Shown here piece by piece: positions 1 through 13,267 of a stretch of 64,000 nucleotides of DNA; the stretch's first letter is position 1; every line of letters begins with the position of its first letter. The notes below the pieces were generated by a model. The model was not told the origin of the DNA, ran no database searches, and saw only the letters and a list, made by a program, of their open reading frames with translations. The DNA lies in NCBI RefSeq assembly GCF_900110885.1, contig NZ_FOFJ01000019.1, forward strand, positions 19,174-83,173, in the 5' to 3' direction. The position numbers were made by a program, and so were the translations under genes. This stretch comes from Azotobacter beijerinckii. GTDB taxonomy: Bacteria > Pseudomonadota > Gammaproteobacteria > Pseudomonadales > Pseudomonadaceae.

Positions 1-1
1 C

Positions 2-427
2 GACGTGCACTACTCCTTCGCCTACGACGTGCAGATCCGCCACCGCGAACGCGGGCCGCGGATCTGGCAAGTCACCAGCAGCGGCATCAAGAACAAGTTC
101 CCCGCGTGCCTGCTGGAAAGCTTCGACCGCCTCAACCGCTGGCTCTACGCGCCCTGGTCGACGCTCAACTGGCTGACCAAGCGGCGCCAGATGGAGGTGG
201 TGCCGCGCATTCCCCACCGCGGCCGGCGCGGCGAACGCCTGTGGAACGGCGCCGGCATCGGCCAGGTGCTGCTCGATGCCCTGGGCCGCCCCACCGCCAT
301 CCTCCAGCACAACGCCGACGGCTCGGCGCCGACCCGCTTCGTCCGCCCGGCGGAACTGCGCCGGGCCGCCGCGCCGGCCGAGACCGGCGAAGCGGAACTT
401 GCCAGGCTGCGCCGCGGAACGGAGTGA
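2..427 (+). CDS. PhoD-like phosphatase family protein (C-terminal fragment)
   Basis: The reading frame is open from the window edge, so the gene starts upstream and only about 141 C-terminal residues are visible. It opens inside a metal-site-like stretch (DVHYSFAYDV) followed by IWQVTSSGIKN. This resembles the GDxH...ITSSGIKN region of PhoD-like metallophosphatases of pseudomonads, which are phosphodiesterase or alkaline phosphatase relatives. The tail is Ala/Arg rich. The catalytic N-terminal half cannot be seen, so substrate and export signal are unknown. The family call rests on recalled motif similarity. Confidence 0.65.
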   Translation, partial: DVHYSFAYDVQIRHRERGPRIWQVTSSGIKNKFPACLLESFDRLNRWLYAPWSTLNWLTKRRQMEVVPRIPHRGRRGERLWNGAGIGQVLLDALGRPTAILQHNADGSAPTRFVRPAELRRAAAPAETGEAELARLRRGTE

Positions 428-786
428 TCCGGCAGGCTCCCGGCAATGCCTGCGCAGCCGGCGAAAAGCGACCAAAACCGCTCGAAAGACTCGTCTAAAG
501 CCGGCGCAAGCTGTACTTTAGTCAAACCCCATCCTCGCCACGCCAGTGCCGGGGGACTGAATCGGGGCCTGCCCGCGCGGAGCAAATTCGCCGGGCGCCA
601 GAACAACAATCAGGCGTGCCGGCCTCGGTACGGCGCGCCACTGGTCATCGGAAACCTTGGTTTCGGATGGACCCTTACGCACCCCGCTGCGACAACCAAA
701 AAGCTCGGCACCCCAGGCTAACCGCCCGGGGCTGACCAGGGCGCAGATAAAAAAGACTACCCAAACCGCCTTTCAGGAGTTTTTCT
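428..786. other. Intergenic region upstream of oxaloacetate decarboxylase
   Basis: About 360 bases without a convincing gene. A weak GC hairpin (GGCAGGC/GCCTGC near 433-452) follows the phosphatase stop, without a clear T-run. A Shine-Dalgarno CAGGAG at 774-779 serves the next gene. Short open frames here have the Arg/Pro/Ala composition of frame shadows in high-GC DNA. No confident sigma70 promoter was identified. Confidence 0.5.
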
Positions 787-1653
787 ATGACCATCGCTTC
801 TCAGCACGATTTGAGACGGCAATTCCGAGCGTTGCTGGAGTCCCGGGCCTGCTACGACGCTGCATCGGTATTCGACCCGATGTCGGCGCGCATCGCCGGC
901 GACCTGAATTTCGAGGTCGGCATTCTCGGCGGCTCGGTCGCCGCCCTGCAGGTGCTCGCCGCCCCCGACTACGCGCTGATCACCCTCAGCGAATTCGTCG
1001 AGCAGGCCACCCGCATCGGTCGCGTGGCCAGCCTACCGATTATCGCCGACGCCGACCATGGCTACGGCAACGCGATCAACGCCATGCGTACCGTGGCCGA
1101 ACTGGAGCGCGCCGGCGTCGCCGCGCTGACCCTGGAGGACACCCTGCTGCCGCCCAAGTACGGGCACAAGACCACCGACCTGATCCCGCTGGACGAGGCC
1201 GTCGGCAAGATCCGCGCCGCCCTGGAGGCGCGCATCGATCCGCAGCTGAGCATCATCGCCCGCACCAACGCCGAGCAGCTCACCGTCGAGGAGACCATCG
1301 AGCGCGCCAAGGCCTACCAGGCCGCCGGCGCGGACGGCATCTGCATGATCGGCATCAAGGACTTCGAGCACCTGGAGTCCATCACCCGGCACCTGCCGGA
1401 TACCCCGCTGATGCTGATCACCTACGGCAATCCGAAGCTGCGCGACATGGCCCGCCTGGCCGAGAACGGCGTGCGCATCGTGGTGAACGGGCACGCCGCC
1501 TACTTCGCCGCGATCAAGGCCACCTACGACTGCCTGCGCGAACAGCGCGGCATCGGCCCCTCGGACCTGAACGCCAAGGAACTCTGCACCAAGTACTCGA
1601 CCCTCGACGAGTATCGCGTCTGGGCCCGCGAGTTCATGAACGTCCAGGAATAA
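787..1653 (+). CDS. Oxaloacetate decarboxylase, PEP mutase/isocitrate lyase superfamily
   Basis: This 288-residue protein resembles P. aeruginosa PA4872, a member of the PEP mutase/isocitrate lyase superfamily that decarboxylates oxaloacetate to pyruvate (EC 4.1.1.112). The metal-binding signature DADHGYGN starts at residue 88. It is followed by the [18 protein letters not shown] gating-loop region and IARTNAEQ, in the usual superfamily order, and the length fits. ATG is preceded by CAGGAG at normal spacing. The gene appears monocistronic because a strong terminator follows. Isocitrate lyase and methylisocitrate lyase are less likely: the lyase KKCGH signature is absent. Confidence 0.85.
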   Translation: MTIASQHDLRRQFRALLESRACYDAASVFDPMSARIAGDLNFEVGILGGSVAALQVLAAPDYALITLSEFVEQATRIGRVASLPIIADADHGYGNAINAMRTVAELERAGVAALTLEDTLLPPKYGHKTTDLIPLDEAVGKIRAALEARIDPQLSIIARTNAEQLTVEETIERAKAYQAAGADGICMIGIKDFEHLESITRHLPDTPLMLITYGNPKLRDMARLAENGVRIVVNGHAAYFAAIKATYDCLREQRGIGPSDLNAKELCTKYSTLDEYRVWAREFMNVQE

Positions 1654-1670
1654 CGACACCCTGAAAGACC

Positions 1671-1710
1671 AAGCCCCGGCCTCCCATCAGGGAGCGCCGG
1701 GGCTTCTTCT
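1671..1710 (+). terminator. Rho-independent terminator between oxaloacetate decarboxylase and gltX
   Basis: A perfect 10-bp stem (AAGCCCCGGC at 1671-1680 paired with GCCGGGGCTT at 1696-1705) is followed by TCTTCT. It lies between convergent genes and may act on both, though the T-run is better for the plus strand. Confidence 0.8.
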
Positions 1711-1737
1711 ATCCGGAACGGCTTGCCCGTTCACGAT

Positions 1738-3222
1738 CTAGCAGGCGATCTCGCCCAGCAGCTTTTCCCAGTCCTTGGTTTCCTTCTTCGACACCCCGCC
1801 GAGCAGCTCGATGGCCTGGCGCAGGCGGAAGCGGGTCAGGTCGGCACCGAGGATCTCCATGGCATCGAGCACCGACACCGAGCTGGCGTGGCCGGTGATC
1901 GCCGGGAAGATCAACGGCATGGCGTCGCGCAGCTTGTAGCCGAGGTGCTCGCTGGTCTTCTGGATGATCGCGGTGATGTTGTCCTTGTTCCACTGGCGCA
2001 GCGCTTCCAGCTTCCAGAGGATCAGTTGCAGCAACTGGCGGACCTGGTCGGGCGAAAGCTTCTTGTGCTCGAACAGCCTGGCGTCCAGTGGCACGCCGCC
2101 GGCGAAGAAGAAGCCGGCCAGCGGGGCGATCTGGCTGAAGGTTTCCACCCGGCCCTGCACGTGCGGAGCAATCTGCATCAGGTATTCGGGGTTGAACGCC
2201 CACTTGTGCACTTCGGCGGCGAAGGCCTCGACCGACAGCTCGCGCAGCCACTGGCCGTTCAGCCAGGAGAGCTTCTCCATGTCGAAGATCGGCCCGCCGA
2301 GGGACACGCGCTGGATGTCGAAGTGCTCGATCATCTCGTCCAGGGTGAACTTCTCGCGCTCGTCGGGCATCGACCAGCCCATGCGTCCCAGGTAGTTGAG
2401 CATCGCCTCGGGCAGAAAGCCCATGCGCTGGTAGAAGGTGATCGAGGTGGGGTTCTTGCGCTTGGACAGCTTGCTCTTGTCCGGATTGCGCAACAGCGGC
2501 ATGTACACCAGCTTGGGCTGCTCCCAGCCGAAATACTCGTAGAGCTTGATCAGCTTGGGCGCCGAGGGCAGCCATTCCTCGCCGCGCAGCACGTGGGTGA
2601 TGCCCATCAGGTGGTCGTCGACCACGTTGGCGAGGAAGTAGGTGGGCAGGCCGTCGGCCTTCATCAGCACCTGCATGTCCATGCGGTCCCAGGGGATCTC
2701 GACGTCGCCGCGCAGCAGGTCCGGCACCGTGCAGACGCCTTCGCTCGGCACCTTCATGCGCACCACGTGGGACTCGCCGGCGACGATGCGCTGCTGCGCC
2801 TCTTCAGGCGCCAGGTGCATGCAGTGGCCGTCGTAGCGCGGGGTTTCCTTGTTGGCCATCTGCCGCGCGCGCACTTCGTCGAGCCGCTCGGCGCTGCAGA
2901 AGCAGGGGAAGGCATGGCCCTTGGAGACCAGCTCGTCCGAGTACTGCTTGTAGATCGCGCCGCGCTCGCTCTGCCGGTACGGGCCGTGCGGGCCGCCGAC
3001 GTCCGGGCCCTCGTCCCATTCGATGCCCAGCCAGCGCAGGGCGTCGTAGATCTGCTGCTCCGACTCGCGGGTCGAGCGCAGCTGGTCGGTATCCTCGATG
3101 CGCAGGATGAACTGGCCGCCGTGCTGACGGGCGAAGCACAGGTTGAACAGGGCGATGTAGGCGGTGCCGACGTGCGGATCGCCGGTCGGCGACGGCGCGA
3201 TGCGGGTGCGGACGGTGGTCAT
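1738..3222 (-). CDS. gltX: Glutamate--tRNA ligase
   Basis: Class I glutamyl-tRNA synthetase of 494 residues, charging tRNA-Glu in the cytoplasm. The HIGH-type signature lies in [11 protein letters not shown] (residues 10-20). The KMSKS-type loop is KLSKR (251-255), typical of GluRS. Cysteines around residues 107-109 and His133-Cys134 lie where the zinc-binding insertion of bacterial GluRS is expected. The C-terminal part is the helical anticodon-binding domain. Length matches pseudomonad GltX. It is co-oriented with uvrB upstream, separated by a REP-like hairpin, which suggests independent expression. Confidence 0.97.
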   Translation of the reverse strand: MTTVRTRIAPSPTGDPHVGTAYIALFNLCFARQHGGQFILRIEDTDQLRSTRESEQQIYDALRWLGIEWDEGPDVGGPHGPYRQSERGAIYKQYSDELVSKGHAFPCFCSAERLDEVRARQMANKETPRYDGHCMHLAPEEAQQRIVAGESHVVRMKVPSEGVCTVPDLLRGDVEIPWDRMDMQVLMKADGLPTYFLANVVDDHLMGITHVLRGEEWLPSAPKLIKLYEYFGWEQPKLVYMPLLRNPDKSKLSKRKNPTSITFYQRMGFLPEAMLNYLGRMGWSMPDEREKFTLDEMIEHFDIQRVSLGGPIFDMEKLSWLNGQWLRELSVEAFAAEVHKWAFNPEYLMQIAPHVQGRVETFSQIAPLAGFFFAGGVPLDARLFEHKKLSPDQVRQLLQLILWKLEALRQWNKDNITAIIQKTSEHLGYKLRDAMPLIFPAITGHASSVSVLDAMEILGADLTRFRLRQAIELLGGVSKKETKDWEKLLGEIAC

Positions 3223-3302
3223 GCAGACTCCCGGAAAGAGGGACGAACAGAAGGATGAAAGGCGCGAATGTTAGCAGGCGCGGCAGCAGGGGCTCCAGCC
3301 TG

Positions 3303-3371
3303 GCAGGGCGGGTGAAACCCGCCGCTTCCCGGTGGCAACCGGCGATTTCCGGCGGGCCTCACCCGCCTTGC
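3303..3371. repeat. REP-like inverted repeat, copy A (imperfect)
   Basis: A 69-bp imperfect palindrome between gltX and uvrB. Its outer arms are GCAGGGCGGGTGAAACC... (3303-3323) and ...CCTCACCCGCCTTGC (3351-3371), with three mismatches over 21 bp. It shares the GGGCGGGTGAAACC core and overall size with the perfect copies at 35884-35952 and 41342-41410. Confidence 0.7.
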
Positions 3372-3375
3372 GGCA

Positions 3376-5385
3376 CTAAACCTGCAGCAGCCGCTCGCGC
3401 AGCGCCTGGATCTCGTCGCGCAACTGCGCCGCGGCCTCGAACTCCAGGTCGCGGGCCAGTGCGTACATCTTCTCCTCGAGCTGACGGATGCGCTTGGTGA
3501 TTTCGCTCGGCGAGCGCAGCTCGGCGGCGTAGCGGGCGCTCTCCTCCGCGGCCTTGGCCACCCGCTTGCGGCTGCGCGCACCGGGCACCACGGCGCCCTC
3601 GAGGATGTCCTGGACATCCTTCTTCACGCCCCGGGGCACGATGCCGTGGGCTTCGTTGAAGGCGATCTGCCTGGCGCGGCGCCGCTCGGTCTCGTCGATG
3701 GCGCGCCGCATCGAGCCGGTGACGTTGTCGGCATAGAGGATCGCCCGGCCGTTGAGGTTGCGCGCGGCGCGGCCGATGGTCTGGATCAGCGAGCGCTCGC
3801 TGCGCAGGAAGCCCTCCTTGTCGGCGTCGAGGATCGCCACCAGCGACACCTCGGGCATGTCCAGGCCCTCGCGCAGCAGGTTGATCCCCACCAGCACGTC
3901 GAAGGCGCCAGTGCGCAGGTCGCGGATGATCTCCACCCGCTCCACGGTGTCGATGTCCGAGTGCAGGTAGCGCACCCGCACGTCGTGGTCGGCCAGGTAG
4001 TCGGTGAGGTCTTCGGCCATGCGCTTGGTCAGGGTGGTGACCAGCACGCGCTCCTCGGCGACCACGCACTTGCGGATCTCCGAGAGCAGGTCGTCGACCT
4101 GGGTGGTGGCCGGGCGCACCTCGAGCTGCGGGTCGACCAGGCCGGTGGGACGCACCACCTGCTCGATCACCCGCCCGGCATGCTCGGCCTCGTAGGGGCC
4201 GGGAGTGGCCGAGATGAAGAGAGTCTGCGGGCTGATCCGCTCCCATTCGTCGAAGCGCATCGGCCGGTTGTCCAGCGCCGAGGGCAGGCGGAAGCCGTAC
4301 TCCACCAGGGTTTCCTTGCGCGAGCGGTCGCCCTTGTACATGGCGCCGACCTGCGGGACGGTGACGTGGGACTCGTCGATCACCAGGATCGCGTTGCCCG
4401 GCAGGTAGTCGTAGAGGGTCGGCGGCGCCTCGCCCGGGGCGCGGCCGGAGAGGTAGCGGGAGTAGTTCTCGATGCCGTTGCAGTAGCCCAGTTCGAGGAT
4501 CATCTCCAGGTCGAAGCGGGTGCGCTGCTCCAGGCGCTGGGCCTCCACCAGCTTGTCGTGCCCGCGCAGGTAGTCCAGACGGTCTTTGAGTTCGGCCTTG
4601 ATCTGCTCCACCGCCTCCAGGAGCGTCTCGCGCGGGGTGACGTAGTGGCTCTTGGGGTAGAAGGTGAAACGCGGCAGCTTCTTGATCACCTCGCCGGTCA
4701 GCGGATCGAAGGCCGACAGGCTCTCCACCTCGTCGTCGAACAGCTCGACGCGGATCGCCTCCAGCTCGGACTCGGCCGGGTAGATGTCGATCACGTCGCC
4801 GCGCACACGGAAGCTCGCACGGGCGAAGTCCATGTCGTTGCGGGTGTACTGCAGCTCGGCCAGGCGACGCAGCAGGGCGCGCTGGTCGAGTTTGTCGCCA
4901 CGGTCGATGTGCAGCACCATCTTCAGGTAGCTGGCCGGATCGCCCAGGCCGTAGATCGACGACACCGTGGCGACGATGATCGCATCCGGCCGCTCGAGCA
5001 GCGCCTTGGTCGCCGACAGGCGCATCTGCTCGATGTGGTCGTTGATCGAGGCGTCCTTCTCGATATAGGTGTCGGAGGACGGCACGTAGGCTTCCGGCTG
5101 GTAGTAGTCGTAATAGGAAACGAAGTACTCCACCGCATTGTTCGGGAAGAAGCTCTTGAACTCGCCGTAGAGCTGCGCCGCCAGGGTCTTGTTGGGCGCC
5201 AGCACCAGGGCTGGGCGCTGCACCCGGGCGATCACGTTGGCGATGCTGAAGGTCTTGCCGGAGCCTGTCACCCCCAGCAGGGTCTGGTGCGACAGGCCGG
5301 CCTCCAGCCCCTCGACCATCTGGCGGATCGCCTCGGGCTGGTCGCCGGCGGGCTGGAAGCGGGTCACCAGCTGGAATTCGGACAT
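3376..5385 (-). CDS. uvrB: Excinuclease ABC subunit B
   Basis: UvrB, the DNA-damage-verifying helicase-like subunit of the UvrABC nucleotide excision repair nuclease. The 669-residue protein begins [10 protein letters not shown]. Walker A is GVTGSGKT (38-45). The flexible beta-hairpin region [12 protein letters not shown] follows near residue 95. The DESH helicase motif II, motifs [13 protein letters not shown] and QTIGRAARN, and a C-terminal UVR domain ([13 protein letters not shown]...) are all present. The frame is open a further 119 codons upstream, but that extension overlaps the divergent aminotransferase and is non-homologous, so the start at 5385 is preferred. Confidence 0.97.
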   Translation of the reverse strand: MSEFQLVTRFQPAGDQPEAIRQMVEGLEAGLSHQTLLGVTGSGKTFSIANVIARVQRPALVLAPNKTLAAQLYGEFKSFFPNNAVEYFVSYYDYYQPEAYVPSSDTYIEKDASINDHIEQMRLSATKALLERPDAIIVATVSSIYGLGDPASYLKMVLHIDRGDKLDQRALLRRLAELQYTRNDMDFARASFRVRGDVIDIYPAESELEAIRVELFDDEVESLSAFDPLTGEVIKKLPRFTFYPKSHYVTPRETLLEAVEQIKAELKDRLDYLRGHDKLVEAQRLEQRTRFDLEMILELGYCNGIENYSRYLSGRAPGEAPPTLYDYLPGNAILVIDESHVTVPQVGAMYKGDRSRKETLVEYGFRLPSALDNRPMRFDEWERISPQTLFISATPGPYEAEHAGRVIEQVVRPTGLVDPQLEVRPATTQVDDLLSEIRKCVVAEERVLVTTLTKRMAEDLTDYLADHDVRVRYLHSDIDTVERVEIIRDLRTGAFDVLVGINLLREGLDMPEVSLVAILDADKEGFLRSERSLIQTIGRAARNLNGRAILYADNVTGSMRRAIDETERRRARQIAFNEAHGIVPRGVKKDVQDILEGAVVPGARSRKRVAKAAEESARYAAELRSPSEITKRIRQLEEKMYALARDLEFEAAAQLRDEIQALRERLLQV

Positions 5386-5647
5386 GCAAAACCTCTCTCG
5401 ACGCGGCAGGCGGACGGCTCCATCGGGGGAGTCGGCGAGCAGCCGGCCGACGCTTCCGCCTTCGACAAATGGTTGACAGAAAACCCTTGACAGCATATCG
5501 CAGGCGACCGGCATGGCCGCTATACTAGCGCCCCGATTCTGCATGCCCCCTGCGCATACCGTCGCCCCTTCCGGTCGATGGCCCGTCTGCCTGCGTGTGG
5601 GGTAGTAGTCTGGCCTTCCACCCCCTTCTTCTTCGAGCACCTCGACC

Positions 5648-6844
5648 ATGAGCTTGTTCTCTGCCGTAGAAATGGCACCGCGTGACCCGATCCTTGGCCT
5701 CACCGAAGCCTTCAATGCCGATACCCGCCCGACCAAGGTCAACCTCGGCGTCGGCGTCTACTACAACGAAGAGGGCCGGATTCCCCTGCTGCGTGCCGTC
5801 GCGGAGGCCGAGAAGGCCCGCATCGCCGCCCATGCGCCGCGCGGCTACCTGCCGATCGAAGGCATCGGCGCCTACGACCAGGCCGTGCAGAAGCTGCTGT
5901 TCGGCAACGACTCCGCCCTGCTCGCCGACGGCCGCGTGGTCACCGCCCAGGCCCTGGGCGGCACCGGCGCGCTGAAGGTCGGCGCCGACTTCCTCAAGCG
6001 CCTGCTGCCGGATGCGGTGGTCGCGATCAGCGACCCGAGCTGGGAGAACCATCGCGCCCTGTTCGAATCCGCCGGTTTCCGCGTGCAGAGCTACCGCTAC
6101 TACGACGCCGCCAGCCACGGCCTGAACCGTGCCGGCATGCTCGAGGACATCAAGGCCCTGCCGGCCCGCTCCATCGTGCTGCTGCACGCCTGCTGCCACA
6201 ACCCGACCGGCGTCGACCTCTCCGGCAACGACTGGAAGCGGGTGCTGGAAGCGATTCGCGAAGGCGGCCACGTGCCCTTCCTCGACATCGCCTATCAGGG
6301 CTTCGGCGACGGCATCGAAGAGGACGCCGAAGCGGTGCGCCTGTTCGCCGAATCGGGCCTGCCGTTCTTCGTCTCCAGCTCCTTCTCCAAGTCCTTCTCC
6401 CTCTACGGCGAGCGCGTCGGCGCCCTGTCCATCGTCACCGCCTCGAAGGACGAGGCCGCGCGCGTGCTGTCGCAGGTCAAGCGGGTGATCCGCACCAACT
6501 ACTCGAACCCGCCGACCCACGGCGCCAGCGTGGTTGCCAGCGTGCTCAACAGCCCGGAGCTGCGCGCCCTGTGGGAAGCCGAACTGGCCGAGATGCGCGG
6601 CCGCATCCGGAGCATGCGCCAGGCGCTGGTCGAGCAGCTGGCCGCCCAGGGCGCCAAGCGCGACTTCGGCTTCGTCGCCCAGCAGCGCGGCATGTTCTCC
6701 TACTCCGGCCTCAGCGCCGAGCAGGTGGAGCGACTGCGCAGCGAGTTCGGCATCTACGCCGTCGCCACCGGCCGCATCTGCGTCGCCGCCCTGAACCAGC
6801 GCAACCTCGCCAGCGTTACCCAGGCCATCGCCCAGGTGCTCTGA
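5648..6844 (+). CDS. Aromatic/aspartate-type aminotransferase, class I/II PLP enzyme
   Basis: PLP-dependent transaminase of the aspartate/tyrosine aminotransferase family (398 residues, like TyrB/PhhC and P. aeruginosa PA3139). The Schiff-base lysine is K248 in [16 protein letters not shown]. The cofactor-contacting [11 protein letters not shown] motif is near residue 180, and the carboxylate-binding arginine region is at the C-terminus. The expected reaction is transfer between an aromatic amino acid (or aspartate) and 2-oxoglutarate. The gene is divergent from uvrB, the conserved pseudomonad arrangement. The exact substrate preference cannot be read from sequence. Confidence 0.9.
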   Translation: MSLFSAVEMAPRDPILGLTEAFNADTRPTKVNLGVGVYYNEEGRIPLLRAVAEAEKARIAAHAPRGYLPIEGIGAYDQAVQKLLFGNDSALLADGRVVTAQALGGTGALKVGADFLKRLLPDAVVAISDPSWENHRALFESAGFRVQSYRYYDAASHGLNRAGMLEDIKALPARSIVLLHACCHNPTGVDLSGNDWKRVLEAIREGGHVPFLDIAYQGFGDGIEEDAEAVRLFAESGLPFFVSSSFSKSFSLYGERVGALSIVTASKDEAARVLSQVKRVIRTNYSNPPTHGASVVASVLNSPELRALWEAELAEMRGRIRSMRQALVEQLAAQGAKRDFGFVAQQRGMFSYSGLSAEQVERLRSEFGIYAVATGRICVAALNQRNLASVTQAIAQVL

Positions 6845-6910
6845 CCTCCTGCCTGGGGCGGCCCTCCCGGCGAGAGCCGCCCCAGGCAGAACGAAGCGCG
6901 GACAAAACAA

Positions 6911-6945
6911 AAAAGGCCTGATCTTCCGATCAGGCCTTTTTCAAT
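6911..6945. terminator. Bidirectional terminator between aminotransferase and tRNA-Asn
   Basis: Stem AAAAGGCCTGATC (6911-6923) pairs with GATCAGGCCTTTT (6928-6940) around the loop TTCC. There is a T-run downstream on the plus strand and a T-rich run (TTTTTTGTTTTG) on the minus strand. It can terminate both convergent transcripts. Confidence 0.85.
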
Positions 6946-6946
6946 C

Positions 6947-7022
<76 letters not shown>

Positions 7023-7152
7023 ATAACGGCTCGTATCCTACTGATAGTGAAAGGAAAGTCAACTCCCCCAGAATCAGCGGCGACGAATCGGCCCGGCGGG
7101 CCGCGCTCGAAAAGAGGCTGGCGCAGGGCCGGCCTCGACTACGGTAACGGGA

Positions 7153-7512
7153 TCAGTTGGCGCTCAAGCGGGCGCGGTTCTTTTCCAGCGTCGCCGTGCC
7201 GATTCCCTTGACCTCCAGCAACTCGTCCACCGACGCGAAAGGCCCATGGGCCTGACGGTAGTCGACGATGGCCTTGGCCTTGGTGGCGCCGATTCCCAGC
7301 AAGTCGCGTTCGAGCGTCGCCGCATCGGCCGTGTTGAGATCGACCTTGACCGGAGCGGCAGCCTGGGCGGGCTGGGTGGCCTGGACAGGCTGGACGGGCT
7401 GGGTCGCGACCGGCTTGGCGGTTTCGGCCTTGGGCGGCTCCGCGGCCGAAGCGGCGATGGAAACGCTGGCCAGCAGGGCAAACAGGAGGGAGGAAAACGG
7501 ACTCTTGCGCAT
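7153..7512 (-). CDS. ComEA-type helix-hairpin-helix protein, exported
   Basis: A 119-residue secreted or periplasmic protein. An N-terminal signal peptide (MRKSPFSSLLFALLASVSIAASAA, cleavage near residue 24) is followed by a low-complexity Pro/Gln/Val/Ala linker to about residue 52. A ComEA-type HhH pair then follows: VDLNTADAATLERDLLGIG and FASVDELLEVKGIGTATL. Such proteins bind DNA without sequence specificity; in competent species ComEA pulls transforming DNA through the periplasm. P. aeruginosa has an equivalent gene in this neighbourhood. Whether it acts in DNA uptake here is not shown by context. Confidence 0.88.
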   Translation of the reverse strand: MRKSPFSSLLFALLASVSIAASAAEPPKAETAKPVATQPVQPVQATQPAQAAAPVKVDLNTADAATLERDLLGIGATKAKAIVDYRQAHGPFASVDELLEVKGIGTATLEKNRARLSAN

Positions 7513-7682
7513 GGGTGCACTCCTTGTGTCGTTAAGCGCGGGGTTCCATGACCACGCATCGCCACGATAGCGGGCACCTACGGGAGATCAATTTGCCCCG
7601 CTCCCGAACCCGAAACGGGCTCACAGAACCGACGAATTCATGCCCGATTTTTGCGGACGATCCGGCACGGCCGACACGCCCC

Positions 7683-7940
7683 CTATTCCGCCTTCTTGCG
7701 AATCCAGTACAGGTAGGCTCCGCCCTCTTCCTGCTGCCCGAGCAGCTCATGGCCGAGGAAGATGCAGAACTTGGGGATGTCGCGACGGGTCGAGGGATCG
7801 GTGGCGATCACCTTGAGCAAGCCGCCGGCCGCCAGGTCGCGGACCTTGTTGTGCAGCAGCATCACCGGCTCGGGACAGTTGAGGCCGGTGGCATCGAGAA
7901 TCGCGTCGACGGCCAGGCTGGCGGGATCGGGCTGGGACAT
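7683..7940 (-). CDS. tusA: Sulfurtransferase TusA family protein
   Basis: A small (85-residue) cytoplasmic sulfur carrier. The TusA signature is [13 protein letters not shown], with the persulfide-accepting cysteine at residue 22 in the CPxP motif. The C-terminal beta-strand segment [11 protein letters not shown] is typical. TusA relays sulfur from IscS towards tRNA 2-thiouridine synthesis and other acceptors. It lies between the HhH gene and rlmM, all on the minus strand. The family also contains YedF-like relatives, but length and motif fit TusA. Confidence 0.88.
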   Translation of the reverse strand: MSQPDPASLAVDAILDATGLNCPEPVMLLHNKVRDLAAGGLLKVIATDPSTRRDIPKFCIFLGHELLGQQEEGGAYLYWIRKKAE

Positions 7941-8004
7941 GGCTAACTCCAGAAAACCGGTGGGGGCATTGTCGCCGAAGCAGTGGGCCAGGTCACGCCG
8001 GGGC

Positions 8005-9054
8005 CTACAGCCGGCGCAGATGGCAGGTCACTTCCTCGCGATCGTGGTAGAGCTGCCGGCAGGCGATGGAGGCCTTCACGCCACGCGCCGCTAGGCCATC
8101 GCCGATGCGCTCGAGCAGGCGGCGCACTTCGGCGTAACGCTGCTTCATCGGCAGCTTGAGGTTGACCACCGCCTCGCGGCAAAGCCCCTCGCCGAGCCAG
8201 GTCTCGATCAGTGCGGCCGTGCGGGCGGGCTTCTCGACGATGTCGCAGACCATCCAGTCGACCGGCCGGCGCGGGCGGAAGACGAAACCGTCGGATCGGA
8301 CGTGCTCGACCAGCCCGGAATCCATCAGGCTCGGCGCCATCGGCCCGTTGTCCACCGCGGTCACCTTGATATGCCGGTTGACCAGCTGCCAGGTCCAGCC
8401 GCCGGGCGCGGCGCCGAGGTCCACGGCCGTCATCCCCGGCGCGAGGCGCAGGTCCCAGGCCTCGCGCGGGATGAACTGATGCCAGGCCTCCTCCAGCTTG
8501 AGGGTCGAACGGCTCGGTGCCGCGCGGGGAAACTTCAGGCGCGGAATGCCCATCGGCCAGGCGGCCGAGTTGTTCGCTTCGGCCAGGCCGAGGAAGACCT
8601 CGCGGCCGCTCTTGAAGGTCAGCAGCAAGCGCGGCTTGCGCGGATCGTCCTCCAACCGGCCGGCCTTGAGCAGCGCCTTGCGCAGCGGCACTTCGAACTT
8701 GCGGCAGAAGGTCGACAGCTCCTTGCCTTCGTTGGTGTCCAGCACTTCCAGCCAGAGACTGCCGCAGACCGGATAGTCGGCCAGCCGCTCGAGCAGGACG
8801 CCGATGCGCTCGCTTTCCGGCAGCTCGACGAAATCGCCGCGCGCCCACTGGCGGGGAAAGATCAGCCCGGCGAAGCGCAGCCCGCGCATCAGCCGCTCGG
8901 CGCCGCCCGGCTCGCTGCAGACGAACTCGGCATGGGCGCTGTTCGGCCTGGCCCGGGCATAGCCGGCCACGTTCAGACGCCCGGCGTGTTCGCCGAACTC
9001 GGCGCAGACCTCGCCCTCGAAACCGGGACGGCAATGCAACAACAGGCTGTTCAT
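8005..9054 (-). CDS. rlmM: 23S rRNA (cytidine-2498-2'-O)-methyltransferase
   Basis: RlmM (YgdE) 2'-O-methylates C2498 of 23S rRNA using SAM. The 349-residue protein has an N-terminal THUMP-like region and a Rossmann methyltransferase domain with SAM motif [14 protein letters not shown] (from about residue 211). [10 protein letters not shown] and [12 protein letters not shown] carry the expected acidic and lysine residues of the K-D-K-E type. Start: ATG at 9054 ([13 protein letters not shown]) matches the family N-terminus. An ATG three codons upstream (9063) has a closer GAGGA and cannot be excluded. Confidence 0.93.
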   Translation of the reverse strand: MNSLLLHCRPGFEGEVCAEFGEHAGRLNVAGYARARPNSAHAEFVCSEPGGAERLMRGLRFAGLIFPRQWARGDFVELPESERIGVLLERLADYPVCGSLWLEVLDTNEGKELSTFCRKFEVPLRKALLKAGRLEDDPRKPRLLLTFKSGREVFLGLAEANNSAAWPMGIPRLKFPRAAPSRSTLKLEEAWHQFIPREAWDLRLAPGMTAVDLGAAPGGWTWQLVNRHIKVTAVDNGPMAPSLMDSGLVEHVRSDGFVFRPRRPVDWMVCDIVEKPARTAALIETWLGEGLCREAVVNLKLPMKQRYAEVRRLLERIGDGLAARGVKASIACRQLYHDREEVTCHLRRL

Positions 9055-9233
9055 GGTCGGCATTTTTCCTCGAGAAATCCCAGCGCCTTCAGGGGCGCGC
9101 ATGATAGCCAATTCGGCCGCCGCGGACCTGCCCGGCAGTCCATTCGACTGGCAGGCCCCAGCCGACGGAACTAGCTTGAAGAATTACCCCCCCTCAAGAA
9201 GCCCGCTCCGCCGGACGCCCCGGAGAAACGCCG

Positions 9234-11917
<2,684 letters not shown>

Positions 11918-11921
<4 letters not shown>

Positions 11922-12259
11922 AAACGCCAGACCGGCGTTCCCCTGAAACGGGCAGCCGGCTGCTGCGCCGGGTGGTCGGTAGGCCGATGGGTATCCCCTA
12001 CCAGTTGCCCGGCGACCTCGGCAGAGGCCGGCACCCCCCATTGCGGGTTGGGTGCCCACTGGCGGTCACCGTCAGCACCGAGCACATCGGCACTCACGTG
12101 GATGAGACCCTTGGTTTTTTGCAGCTTCGCTGGCGTGCCTGTTACATCCGTACGCTCTCCCTCCGCGGCAACCGCGTTGAGTAGCAGCCAGCAACAGGCC
12201 ATACCCATGACGAGCACAGCATGCCCCCCCTTCGTCCCGAAGATTGAATGCCAACCCAT
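11918..12259 (-). CDS. Small predicted exported protein, unknown function
   Basis: 113 residues. ATG at 12259 has a near-consensus AGGAGG (12264-12269) at ideal spacing, the main evidence that it is real. The N-terminus has a basic patch and then the hydrophobic run [20 protein letters not shown], consistent with a signal peptide ending near residue 35. The mature part is polar, Pro/Trp/His-containing ([16 protein letters not shown] at the C-terminus), with no domain I recognise. Its stop codon overlaps the acnA stop head-on (4 bp). An upstream in-frame extension exists but lacks a ribosome site. Confidence 0.6.
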
Positions 12260-13267
12260 AGCGCCTCCTGTCCATCGCTTTGCATGCCGTCTGGCTGAAC
12301 CGAGACAGCAGTGAATCCATTCGACCGAGTGCCCCGCAGGCAAGAAGAAATCGCTCGACCATTCTGCGGAGACAGGCGGCTACCGAAGAGAGAGGCACGC
12401 GTCCCATATGCCAGCCTCAAGGTGAACTCGCTAACCAATCAGCGCCGCCACGTCCGCAACCGTTGTCGAATGATCGGACGATGCCGCCGAGGTAAAAAGC
12501 CGGATGAAACAATCGCCCGCGCCCGGAAGTCGACTAACCGGATGAAACTGCCAAAAGCCAAAAGTCTGCGGCGGATAAAACATGACACGGCATCCGATTG
12601 CCTCCTTGCAATGAGGCAACCACTCGATAAAACACTGGCCGCACTTGATATTGAAACGGGCACGGCCAAATCCCTTACCATCCCTCATTAAAATAAAAAG
12701 ATATATCCAGCACAAAACAGCCCTAATGATATATGCCGCAAAGTCATGGGCAATCCAACGCCGGCATCGATCCGCCGGAGACGACATGAATAGACATGAA
12801 CCTCATCATCGCTGCCGGCATGCCTGCTCTGCAGATGGCGCAGGGCGCCCGCAGCCACACAGTGTCGGCACGTTGCGTCAGGCCAGCCCGGTACATGGCC
12901 ACAACAGCACGGTCCGCCCACGTACTCTCGAATGTACCTGTCACTCAGGATAGCCGGAAGTTGCCATAGCAACATGCCATGAACTACTGACGAATCCCCG
13001 AATGCAATCGACCGTGAGTAATCAACGTGCCGACAACTACTCAACGCACTGAAATAGCATGGGCGTACTAAACGAAAATTCATCATCGCTACGAAATTAC
13101 CCAAGCTACCCAAGCGGAACCATAGACCTATTTGAGAATGATGGCCAGTCCACTCATGCTCATATCAGATAGCCATAAATGCTTGCTGACGAATGGATCG
13201 ATCGAACAGTGCATAGTTGAACACTGGCAATACTGGACAGTGACCAACCAGACCCGGTCGAGAAAGA
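12260..13267. other. About 1 kb without a convincing gene
   Basis: Visibly less GC-rich than its flanks, with A/T runs near 12690-12730. Open frames on both strands are short, lack good ribosome sites, and have Cys/Arg/Ser-rich compositions unlike real proteins of this genome. One small hairpin (TTGCCTC/GAGGCAA at 12599-12620) is seen. It may hold promoters for the small exported protein or decayed coding sequence. Nothing further can be supported. Confidence 0.5.

Noticed and set aside
5386..5742. 119-codon N-terminal extension of uvrB
   Set aside because: It overlaps the divergent aminotransferase start, has no UvrB-like sequence, and [10 protein letters not shown] is the normal UvrB N-terminus.
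12744..12944. Short minus-strand frame encoding a Met/Ala/Arg-rich peptide with several Cys
   Set aside because: No clear ribosome site, no recognised motif, and overlapping alternative frames of equal quality.
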